DNA of 64,000 bases from Diphasiastrum complanatum (lineage: Eukaryota; Streptophyta; Lycopodiopsida; Lycopodiales; Lycopodiaceae): assembly GCA_029204225.1 (NCBI GenBank), contig CM055107.1:199478-263477 (forward strand), given 5' to 3'. The translations under genes and the position numbers were made by a program. How positions within the stretch are numbered: the first letter of the stretch is position 1; every line of letters starts with the position of its first letter. Shown piece after piece: positions 46,828 through 58,067 of the stretch. The notes under the pieces are model-generated. The model did no database searches. It worked only from the letters and a program-made list of their open reading frames with translations, and was not told where the DNA came from.

Positions 46828-46889
<62 letters not shown>

Positions 46890-47497
46890 GGGGAAGCGAG
46901 AGGACCTGGCTGATGTCAAAGGGATTGTTGGGATCGCAGCTGGATGGGTAGCCGCCATTGTTGTAATTTGGCCACAGGCCGTGAATGGAAAAATCGGATG
47001 CAGGCTTTCCTGTAGTAGGATAGCAACAGCTGCTGCTAGTGTCGCAGTAGGATCCAGGCCACTGCAACATGAATGGACGATTTCGATAAGAACCCATTGT
47101 CTAAGATCGAGTGCCTACTTACCCAACGGATATTGCATATCCGACACAACTCTTTTCAAAAGTAAAAGTTGTAGTTATGCTATTATAGCGCTAGTTTGAT
47201 GGAATTAGAAAACGTCCCTGCATATGGTTGGCAATTTTTGCCCCCATATAGTACGTGATTGAGCTCAAAGATATAAACTGGATCAACAATTCGCGACGCG
47301 AGTACACAAAATAATACACTGATCGATCATCGCTAGCATAGAGAAACAACGATGAGAGCAACCTGTAAGACAAAGTAGAAGAAATCGAAGCCTTGGGCGT
47401 TGGCATGAGCGAGTAACATACTCATGCATGCACCCATCAGCAAATGACTAAATTGTGATTGCATGCCTTTTGCACCATCTGTAGCAGCAATACCCAT
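46223..47497 (-). CDS. S-like ribonuclease T2, gene B (three exons)
   Basis: Minus-strand exons 47497-47363, 47061-46906 and 46645-46223, the same sizes (135, 156 and 423 nt) and phase-0 introns as gene A. All reading frames are open, and both active-site blocks (FSIHGLWPNY, SFWTHEWDKHGTC), the signal peptide and the cysteines are kept. I count about seven amino-acid differences from gene A, including H13Q, T33N at the signal-peptide end and G/D in INPDDGAYSL. None touches catalytic residues. Intron 2 contains a 58-bp (CT)n array absent from gene A. The two genes point toward each other across a 15.8-kb transposon block. Predicted secreted or vacuolar RNA-degrading enzyme. Confidence 0.94.
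46831..46888. repeat. (GA)n microsatellite inside intron 2 of RNase gene B
   Basis: 29 GA units. The corresponding place in gene A (28138-28152) has only CCCTCTCTCTCTC, so the array expanded after duplication. Confidence 0.97.
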
Positions 47498-48030
47498 TAT
47501 AGAATGTTGATTGATCGATGTAAAATGCTCTCTCTTTCGCCCTCTTTACGCTCCGTCTCACAAACTCCAAGAGAGAGGATGCAAACACTGTTACCTTTGA
47601 AATTGTTACAGATTATGCTTCTTTGCTATGCAACTTAAATAGAGAGAGATGGTTTGAGTTTCAAAGCTTGGCTAATTAAGTCATCCAAACATTATAATGA
47701 CAATATGAAGTACAGCCGCCACCATTAAGGTAACATTGCACGGTTCTTTAAACTACGTAGTATTCTATTGGTTCGAGATTCGAATATCCATGATAGATCA
47801 TTAATAATTTGAAGAGTCTAAATCTAGTAGCAAGATCTTATGCCTTAGAATCTTCATTTGAATTTGTTACTACATGCTGGACTAGACCAGACCAATAACA
47901 TTTTTTCACTTTCACTATTTCCTCAACATCATTAAGCACATCTCCTATTTATCCCATTTTTTAACCCACATCATATTGCACGCTTCTAATGAAAATTTGA
48001 CATTTGTTGGTATTCTTATCTTCAGGAGAA

Positions 48031-48756
48031 TAGCTTGCTCGAGAGTCAAGTTCATCAAGGTGGTACATGAGTTAAAGGACATGCCTTGAAATTTTAAGTG
48101 TGGCTTTGAAGACTATGGTGGCTATATCATGCATCTTAATATGTACGCATGCATAAGCATGATGTACTCTCCTTGGAGTCACAAACACACATATTGATGA
48201 TGACTTGTATCCATAGTTGAGTTGATCCACCAGTACACTTGTTTTATTCATTATTGTGAGTAGATTTACTGCATATAAAAGAAATGTGCACATAAATTCT
48301 CTCATTAATTAACCGAGGTTTGAGGGAGCTGGAGAGGTCACCTCGGCAATATCTTCATCACCACAATCGTCTCCACAACCACCCACATTGAGGCAGTTCC
48401 TGTGACGTTCTCTTTCTTGAGAATATCGAGAAGCGGCACTAATAGTTATAAGGTGGGAGAAGGGTCCTTGCGAAAATTTGGTTAAAGTTATCTATGTTGA
48501 GTTTAGGAGTGTCTAGACTTTTTTTAATACTTATACACATGTTAGTAGGTGATAGGGCCAAATTTGGAGTGTGATGTGGCTCGACCTAGCTTAGGCTTTC
48601 TACATTTGTCATGATGAGAAAGGGTGAGTGACACTTATGATCATGTGACCAATCAAAAGAGAGAGATCCATGAAATTGGTCCAATCAAGTTTGAGGGCCC
48701 TTATGTCACTAAGCCAATGAAATTAGGAGGAGTAAGAGAAGGGGTCCAATTCTCTC
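48031..48756. other. Spacer, nothing recognised
   Basis: No gene seen. Short A/G-rich GAGAGAGATCC-type pieces only. Confidence 0.5.
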
Positions 48757-49325
48757 ACAACAACAAAAAGTAGTTGTTTTCGACATATACTCCGACATAG
48801 AATCGTGAAAAACAAATTCATCAAATTTGGAATGTCAGAGGATCTGTCGAAAAATCTGTCGCAAACGATATGTCGGAATTCGACATGTCGAAATCTAACA
48901 TATCTTCCTTTCCGGCTACCCGCAGACTGCTGGATTGTAATTCAAATTAGATGTCGGAATCCGTCACCTTAAAACATGTCGAAAACTGTTGCCACGAGGC
49001 AGTCATTCGGGGATGCCACGTGGAAAATGACAGTCCACGTGGATGTCAAAAACTGACGAATTTTCCCACTGTCATAATCCGACATCTCTACAGAGTTCCA
49101 ACGAACATAGGACATTTTTTTTTAATTTGTCGAAAATTACCGACATCTGTCCCTGACATCTTTTTTAGGGTTAAATAGGATGTCGGAATCTGACGGATTT
49201 TTACCAGTGTCGGAAACTAACATCCACTGTATATTTTCGACGAACAAAGAACATTCTTATACATGTCGGAAATGTCCACTGACATCTGTTTTAGGGTTGA
49301 AATGGATGTCAAAATCCGACATTGC
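48757..49325. repeat. CACTA-like terminus with TGTCG-rich subterminal repeats
   Basis: Begins CACAACAACAAAAAGTAG, close in form to CACTACAAGAAAA termini. It is followed by 16 copies of TGTCG or CGACA between 48781 and 49321 (about one expected by chance), several as GATGTCGGAATC or the palindrome CGACATGTCG. Dense, two-orientation short motifs just inside a terminus are the signature of CACTA subterminal repeats that bind the accessory transposase. The partner terminus is not visible in this window. Confidence 0.65.
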
Positions 49326-49527
49326 AAAAAGCATTAACAAAAAATTTGATTGTATTTGCCGCACAATTTATGCACGCATTTTTTCAAAAATAGGATCAAA
49401 GCTGTGAGATGCTACATTGAGTTCAATTATCGATTCCTTAATACAATTGTTTTAAAATGAAGTTAGTGATCATGAGTCATGTTTTTGCCAATCCTATTAA
49501 TATTCTTTTATCTAGCATAACTGGTCC

Positions 49528-49531
<4 letters not shown>

Positions 49532-49583
<52 letters not shown>
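49532..49583. repeat. (CT)n microsatellite, about 52 bp
   Basis: Pure CT dinucleotide array. Confidence 0.98.
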
Positions 49584-49587
<4 letters not shown>

Positions 49588-50017
49588 AAGGATGCATCTA
49601 ATAGGTGTTCATAATGTAATGTGGTCGGTCATAAGATTTAAGTTGTCTTTAATTAAATTAAGCATTATGCATACCATGGATGATGATTTAATTGCTGAAT
49701 GAAGTTTTAAAAAGACTAACAACTTTGAAACGTTTTCTTTGAACAAGTTTGAAATGTTTTTTTGCATTTTAGGGTTCATTCACGACTTCACTTGCGAATT
49801 AACTAAGTGGATAGCAATTCACAACTTCATAACTAACGTATGGAAATTACAATCCATTCAATATTCACAAATCAAAATCATTGAAATTTGAACATTATAA
49901 CAAAATTCAAACGTTATATTACATAATATTGTGAGACTTTCTGTATCATGTACAATACATTGTGATGATATACATACATCCGAAAACAAAAAAACTACAT
50001 TATATTATACACTACTA

Positions 50018-51049
50018 CTACTCGACAGAGACACTGTCGTCATCACCATGACCCGTAGATGCCACATGCTCTGCATCTGGAGCTACATGTGCCTGCATCA
50101 ACACAAACAACAAATGTGACAATGGTAAGTTTTCGACCAGAGATCAATTTACTGATGATATATGCATATAAATAAATTTGATGGACACAATGATGAATAT
50201 AACTCACTATGGGGTGCATGCCCTGACGAGCTAGCTTTGCCACCAAACCAGTATATGAATTGTGAAATGCAAATTCATACTCGGACTTGGATGGATAGCA
50301 TCCAAAGTCATGATGCTATAAAAAAGAACAAAAATGAATGACAAGTTAAAATTTTTACCACACATTAATTCATATGCGATGACAATAAAGAATGTATTGT
50401 AGAATATAAATGATACATACCATTTGGGCTTGTAGGCCCGCCTTTCCACTAGATCCTAACTTAGGATTCCTCATGCCATGGGTCATCCTACTCGCCACAA
50501 GCGATATTTATCTGGATCTTTGGCCTCATCCTTGCAGGCCTTCCAATTTGGCCCAGGCAGGTTTTGACTTGCCTGCCCAAAGTATGTCCCACATGGCATC
50601 CCTCTTATGTTGAATCCATTTGCTCATATCTTTTGATATGGCTCCTGGATCAAACTCATTTTCTTGCAAGAATTCTTCTCGCAGCTCCTGCATAATCCTG
50701 GATTTTGATTCTCCAGGTTGATGACACCATTTTTTCAAAAGACTTGTTCCAAAATAATAGGAACATAACAAATGCAACTTTTTTATAAAAGTTGTCCCTT
50801 TTTCATCCCTCATTACATCCCCATCAACATTTAAATTGTAGTGAGGGTTGGAGGACAATTCATCTGTAGCAACCGATGGAGATGAAGGGCCTTATGCGAC
50901 GCCTTCTAATATGTTAAGCATTTGCCTACTGACAACCGCCCTTTGTTAGGGCGACATGGTATCAATCAAGCTGGTGGCGTAATCTTCATATACAGATCTG
51001 GATCGACGACGCCCGCTGCCACTGCCACTGCCACTGCCACTGCCACTCA
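50018..51049 (-). pseudogene. DFG-EY family gene, copy B (decayed)
   Basis: Minus strand from ATG 51049: a (GS)n-like start from a GCCACT hexamer repeat, RRRSRSVYEDYATSLIDTMS, then P*QR (stop replacing Gln of copy A's SPQQR), VDGDVMRDEKGTTFIKKLHL, YYFGTSLLKKWCHQ, REEFLQENEFDPGAI and SKWIQHKRDAMWDI. Further frames give GMRNPKLGSSGKAG. Exon 50315-50208 (36 codons) reads HDFGCYPSKSEYEF, YTGLVAKLARQGMHPI. Exon 50092-50018 is an acidic tail ending SVSVE. Exon order, the 36-codon exon and phase-0 introns equal copy A at 6293-7429, so homology is certain although sequence identity is low. Two in-frame stops and frameshifts show decay. It lies 0.7 kb inside the TGTCG-rich terminus. Confidence 0.7.
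51011..51048. repeat. GCCACT hexamer repeat
   Basis: About five to six tandem GCCACT units encode the Gly-Ser start of the copy B protein. Confidence 0.85.
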
Positions 51050-51059
51050 TGGGTATGTG

Positions 51060-51820
51060 CAAAAACTACCTGTTGATGTTGAATAGACAAATCAATTATG
51101 AAATGAATTCTATCATATGTTGGACAATAATTATTTAGTCAAAGATCTGAAAATCTACAAATGAAAAAATTGTGAACCCAACAATATAGGGACTAATTTT
51201 AAACTTCCAAACACTCCATGCTTGAAACATTGGGACAAAAAACAAGAAGTCTATTCATGTTGACATCTTCATGTCACTTGAATCGACATCAAAATCATTT
51301 TAAGATGGCAAAATGTGCGCAATTTCATTCCTAAAGAAATATGGTCAAAATATGCGTAATTTCTACAATCAAGCACAAGAGCAAAAAATATTTTTTTTTT
51401 GAGTTAAGTAGGCACAACATTGATTTTCCAATTATACAGTAATGTACTTGAATAACTTCTGCTAACATGAAATAAGAAGCAATTACATTCTCCTTTGCAA
51501 ATATGTCAAAAATTGTCCAAAGCATACTATCAACAATCAATCACACCACCATCACCACTTGACCAAATTTCTCAAGACAACTAGGTACCACCAAGCAGCA
51601 ACACTATTCATATCTACAATGTCATGACCAATCCCATCATGTTGCTTATTAACTTATTAAATTTCTATCGTGAAGATCCTCTTCTCTCTTTCTCTTCCAA
51701 AAAAGAATTATAAATCACTTTACGACAAAATTGACATGAGAGAACACAAAAGTGCTTATGCAGGTTACATAATTTAGAGGTTTTGATTTACTGATGAAAT
51801 TGGAACATTTACAATCGAAG
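51060..51820. other. Spacer between DFG-EY copy B and the next minus-strand gene
   Basis: AT rich, no gene recognised. Confidence 0.5.
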
Positions 51821-51821
51821 C

Positions 51822-53558
<1,737 letters not shown>

Positions 53559-53879
53559 TGTTCCTCCTGTTGCAAGCAATAACATCAAGTTATTTGATAT
53601 CATAAAGTCGTACACATCCCAAACATGAGAAAATGTAACTGAAAAAATTACCAATTTACCTGTGCAAACTTCGCAGTTCATGCACTTCTCGCCACTTGCA
53701 CAGAAAGATATCATCCTTAAGCAAATTTGCAATAAATGTTCAGGTGAACATGTTATCTTATGGCGCGTACACAAATTACAATTTTTATCTATGATACCAA
53801 CAATAGCGATCGACGCCACTGGACACTTAGAGAAACCAGAACTAAAATGTTCAGCTGATTGTTCTTAAGAACACTACGA

Positions 53880-54912
53880 CGTTAGAAGGAAGCTCACTTT
53901 CAATTGACATCCAAGTCTGATGTGAGGTAGAGATTGCTTAGAGTTTACCACAATTGGCGTTAACCAAACCTAAATACTTGACCTAATTTGACAAGCACAC
54001 CATTACCTGCGCTCCACCAAGCAACATAAACCCTCGAAGTATGACAAAGAACAAACACTCAAACCATAAATATGTTACTCAAAAACATAGGTGAATATTG
54101 CAAATGAGTATGGTGTGTGCATGTGTTGCTACATTACAATCAAAAGACAAAAATTACTTTGAATAAAACATGTGTTTTCCTCAACAACATTTATGCATGT
54201 TAGCGTTGTACTGCATAGAAATATTCTCAATTGCATCTATGCATGATGGCGTTGGAATTTGACAAAATATTTTGAAACTCCAAATGGCTATTGACATTTA
54301 ATGGGGACAACTTAAATTTGCCAAAATCTTCAAGCAGGTGAAAGTTAGAAAGCAAGAAGTCGACCTTCTTAATAATAAAATGGATAACATTTTACATAAA
54401 TAGTGTTCTATTTTCTTTTATCGTTTTCACTTTATAGGCCATACATGCTTTATTTATACTTGAAATGTTTATTTATAGTAGTACCTAATAGGTCAGTTGA
54501 AGATCTAGTGCTCCTTGTTCTCTGACTCATCACTACTACATAGCCTCTCTTTGAAGTCTTTTTGTCGGAGCTCGTGCGAAATTGCTCCATGATACGACTT
54601 CTCTTTGAAGTCTTTTGCACCTTCACATTTCTATTCTAAGGTCATGAAAACTAGTTCTCATTCCGTAGACAAGCAAGTATTCTTGAACCAAATTTATGAC
54701 CATGGGATTTATTTATTTATTTAAAATAGCCATCGTCTCTTTCGGGTATTGCCATTGCAATTCAATTTTCTTTGGCAAAGTCTTGTTTGAGTTTAGAGTT
54801 GAGGTGGTATGTAGCATGGGAACACAATAATTGTAGAAAAGCATAATAAGTAGGAATTTATTCTGGAGAGGACTCAAGGCCTTATGCATGGCTTCTCGAA
54901 TGTTGTGAATCC
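53880..54912. other. Non-coding stretch
   Basis: No gene recognised. CATCACTACTACATAGCC at 54526 is CACTA-like in letters, but nothing around it supports a transposon end. Confidence 0.45.
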
Positions 54913-54913
54913 A

Positions 54914-55109
54914 TGTATGGCCTATCAAATGCCAACCACACACATTTTGACAGGCCAGATACAGCATTTTGATGGGCCATATAAACATACACGTGGTTGC
55001 CCAAGTTCTCATAAACATCATAATACACGTGATTCTTGGCATTGTTCAATCCACATAGTTGATTGTGCATAATTATACACATGTAACAAGTATCTTGATA
55101 GGCCATACA
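54914..55109. mobile_element. MITE candidate (196 bp)
   Basis: Terminal inverted repeat GTATGGCCTATCAA (54914-54927) and TTGATAGGCCATAC (55096-55109) is perfect over 14 bp. A related TTTGATGGGCCATAT lies inside and another ATAGGCCATACATG at 54437. No target duplication is clear, so the boundaries are uncertain. Confidence 0.45.
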
Positions 55110-55890
55110 AGATTGCTAGTTTGTGAATGATGTGTTTGCTCATAGTGGATGGACAAGAAGGCGTATACGGAAACCCTGAAGAAGTTGGCAAGTCTTTTCA
55201 AGAGGAACTTCGAAAATTTTATGGACCAAAAAGTTGGAAATGACAGCAAACTTACTGAAGCAATACTTGCAATTGGGCCTCAGTGAATCATGTCTTTGTG
55301 CAGTTACACTTTGTCTTCTGGTCTTACTTGTTGGGTTGTACTAGGAAGTGACTTGGATATAGAGCTATTTATCCTGTCTACTTTGGGGAGGGAAAGGGTG
55401 ACCCTGCGTAAAGCCACATCATCGCTCCACGGAGGATACCTCCGAAAGACCAACGGGGGCAAAAATTTGCGAGATAATCAATCGGAGACGATCTTTAAGA
55501 AGGAGGGCTTTCAAGTCTTGGCTCTGGGAATCTGCCAAACAGTTTGGGCCAAATCCAAGGCCAACGAATCCGCTAAACCAAAGGTTAATAAGTAAGAGCC
55601 TGCTCGTTCCTCGCGTTTTCTGCGAACCCTGCTGCCGGTAATTTTTACTAGTAGGGCGAGCTGGTTCCATACTCTAATCCTTGGCCTGAGCTCATTCATA
55701 TTGCCTTACATACTGTTCGACAGCAACCACAAAATGTGGGCAACAACTTGTAGACCTAACGCACCTTTCGACACACAAACACAAAACTTGGGATTGCCTT
55801 GGAGCACCAGAGCCTTAGTTAGGAATGGGATCTTCACATTGTACATGTGTATGTTCCAATCGGTGTTTAAAGAGCTTGGAATCTCCATTC
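55110..55890. other. Low-information stretch
   Basis: A GC-richer block at 55380-55660 contains a 101-codon ORF ending KSKANESAKPKVNK without recognisable motif. No other feature. Confidence 0.4.
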
Positions 55891-55891
55891 T

Positions 55892-55943
55892 CACAGAGCC
55901 GGCAAACTAGGTGCGCCGGTGCACCTGGTTTGCCGGCTCTGTG
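55892..55943. repeat. 52-bp near-perfect palindrome
   Basis: Two 26-bp arms without spacer: CACAGAGCCGGCAAAC... at 55892 and ...GTTTGCCGGCTCTGTG to 55943. There are only two mismatched pairs (T/C and G/A). GC rich against AT-rich surroundings. It can fold into a cruciform or strong hairpin. Confidence 0.95.
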
Positions 55944-56044
55944 GGCATGAAAAAACGCAAAAAAATTCTCAGCAAAGTGCATAAAAACTGCTCAAAGGAA
56001 TTGAGCTGACTGACCTACCTGAACCTCTGAAAAATCGTGAGGGC

Positions 56045-56326
56045 TAAGGGTCTGGATAGCAGATGGAATAGCCTGTAGATCGCACTCCAAGTTGAACAAA
56101 CCACAGATAAGCCTGTAGACGGCTTAGACGGCTGCTGCTGAACCGTTGAGGAAAACTCTCTACCGCCTGGATAGCAGATGGAATAGCCAGATCGCACTCC
56201 AAGTTCAACAAACCAAAAAACTACTTGGAAACGGCTGTAGACGGCTGCTGCTGAAACCGTTGAGGAATCCTAAATGTTTGTGAGGGCAGAAGGTCGTGAG
56301 GGCAGCAAGTCGTGAGGGCAGCAGAT
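56045..56326. repeat. ~115-bp tandem duplication plus 17-bp triplicate
   Basis: CTGGATAGCAGATGGAATAG with ATCGCACTCCAAGTT and GACGGCTGCTGCTGAA occurs at 56050-56155 and again at 56166-56268. Then GTGAGGGCAG(A/C)A occurs three times, 56280-56326, at a 17-bp period. Includes CTGCTG trinucleotides. Confidence 0.85.
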
Positions 56327-56329
56327 AAA

Positions 56330-58060
56330 TCACGATGGCAGTACCTTCAAAGAGCAACACTTGACAAAGAGCAGATTGACTATAAGCCAAACCAAAACTA
56401 AAAATCAAAAAATAACCAAATACTAAAATTAAAAAACTAACTACTAAAGATACAAGTAAAAGTAAAACTAAAAATTAAAACTAACTAAAACCAAGTACTA
56501 AGAACTAAGGTTACTCCCCAAGGTTTAGGGTTATTAAACAAGGAAAATCTCCAACTGGCATTACCAAAAAATAAGTCATCTTATCAGAATTGAAATTTAA
56601 AAACAGAACATATTACAATGCTCAGAGAGTTAGTAGAAGGCCGTTTAAAATTTGAGTCGTTGCAAAATTAGACCCTCTATATAGACAATAGAGTGTAGGT
56701 CGTTTGGACACTTTTTCTTATTTTTTCTTCCATCAAGTTTGGCTGTCTATAGTGTCCTTTTGTTTCTTTGTTGTGTTTCTTTGTATGTGCATGGTTAGAC
56801 TTTTTTTAAGTTTTTAGAGTACAAAGTACAACTGGTAAGAGTTGCCATTTTCGTCATTTTGGGTGCGACTCTGTTTTGGCACTGTACGTCGTACCACAAG
56901 AATACATTTTTGATCTATTTGTTTTTGTGTTATGTGCAGGATTTCGAAAGTCTGCTATACAGGTCAGCTTTTTTCAAAAGGTATGGTCCAATTTGCGTAA
57001 TTTTTTTCAATGGCATCAAATTGCATGCCCAACAAGTTTGCAATGTCATGATTTTTCTGAACAAATCCACTCAAACTGCATTGTTTTTCCTTGGTATCAA
57101 AAATCTGTACAAGTTTGAATAGCAGTTTTTTTTTTAAGTAGCTAAGACCTTTTTATATTGTACAAATAGGTAAAATTATAATCGTCATCACAAATTTGTG
57201 ATATTGGTGTGACTAACTCTTCGGTCAATCCATACAGCTCTTTAACACTTCAATGATACATATAGAGAGAGGTCCATGTACATACTATGAACTATCATTG
57301 AGCACAATCAAACCTGATCTATACTTTAGAATATTCTTGTAGTAGCTAGAGTTTGATCACCCATGGAATCAGTTGCCCCATTTTTCAAACAAAATGGTTT
57401 CAGCGACAAGAATCTCAACTGAGCATTCACACACAATTATATATGCAATTGAGAAAATATTTACACACAAGCGAGATAGAAAGCATGTGTTACATTTTTT
57501 TTCCAATATTTATCACAGGGTTAAGTGCAATTTGACCATTAGCAATTGCCCCAAGCACAAATTGACAACTCATTCTCCAACGATGCGATCTATTTTGCAG
57601 TTATTCTCCCTATCCTGGTCATTGCAATGTTAGGCACAATAGAAAAGGCTTTTCATAAAGTTTTGGGGCTCGAGAAAGTACTCTGACTAGACTAACTAGC
57701 AATAAAAGATGCAATATTTGCAGAGAACTATTTTCCAATTTTACTCAACCAAATTTTATCCACTTGTTTATAGACGGTATTAGCTTGACTAAGCAATAAC
57801 TTATTTGATGCATGTATTTTTGTTTTTGGTTCTTTTTTAGATAAACCAGCCTTATAATAGCCACATATATATGTTTTTGAATTTTACATAAATATTCCAT
57901 CCAATGTATGTGAAACGAACTCCAAAACACCACATATACAAGTGTATATGTTTTTAAGTGCTACTTTCTACTTGTGCAACATAGAATTTTGAGAAATGTG
58001 GTGGTTTCCCTGAACCCAAATATGTTCACTCCTCATACATGTTCGCACATGTTCACTTTT
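56330..58060. other. AT-rich stretch, no gene seen
   Basis: 56390-56530 is built of short ACTAAAA/TAAAACTA units (low complexity). The ORF at 56859-57122 lacks recognisable motifs. The region may hold the 5' part of the transposon that carries the gene at 58068. Confidence 0.45.
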
Positions 58061-58067
58061 ACCAGGT

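Larger units (their letters stand above)
45545..48030 (-). repeat. Inverted duplication, right arm
   Basis: Reverse copy of 27010-29700: dispersed repeat portion (45545-45910), 3' flank, RNase T2 gene B and its promoter region. Homology to the left arm ends near 48030 (AACAAATGTC / GACATTTGTTG) on one side and near 45545 on the other. Confidence 0.9.

Noticed and set aside
54526-54560. CATCACTACTACATAGCC as a CACTA terminus
   Set aside because: No subterminal repeats or TIR partner follow it; likely chance.
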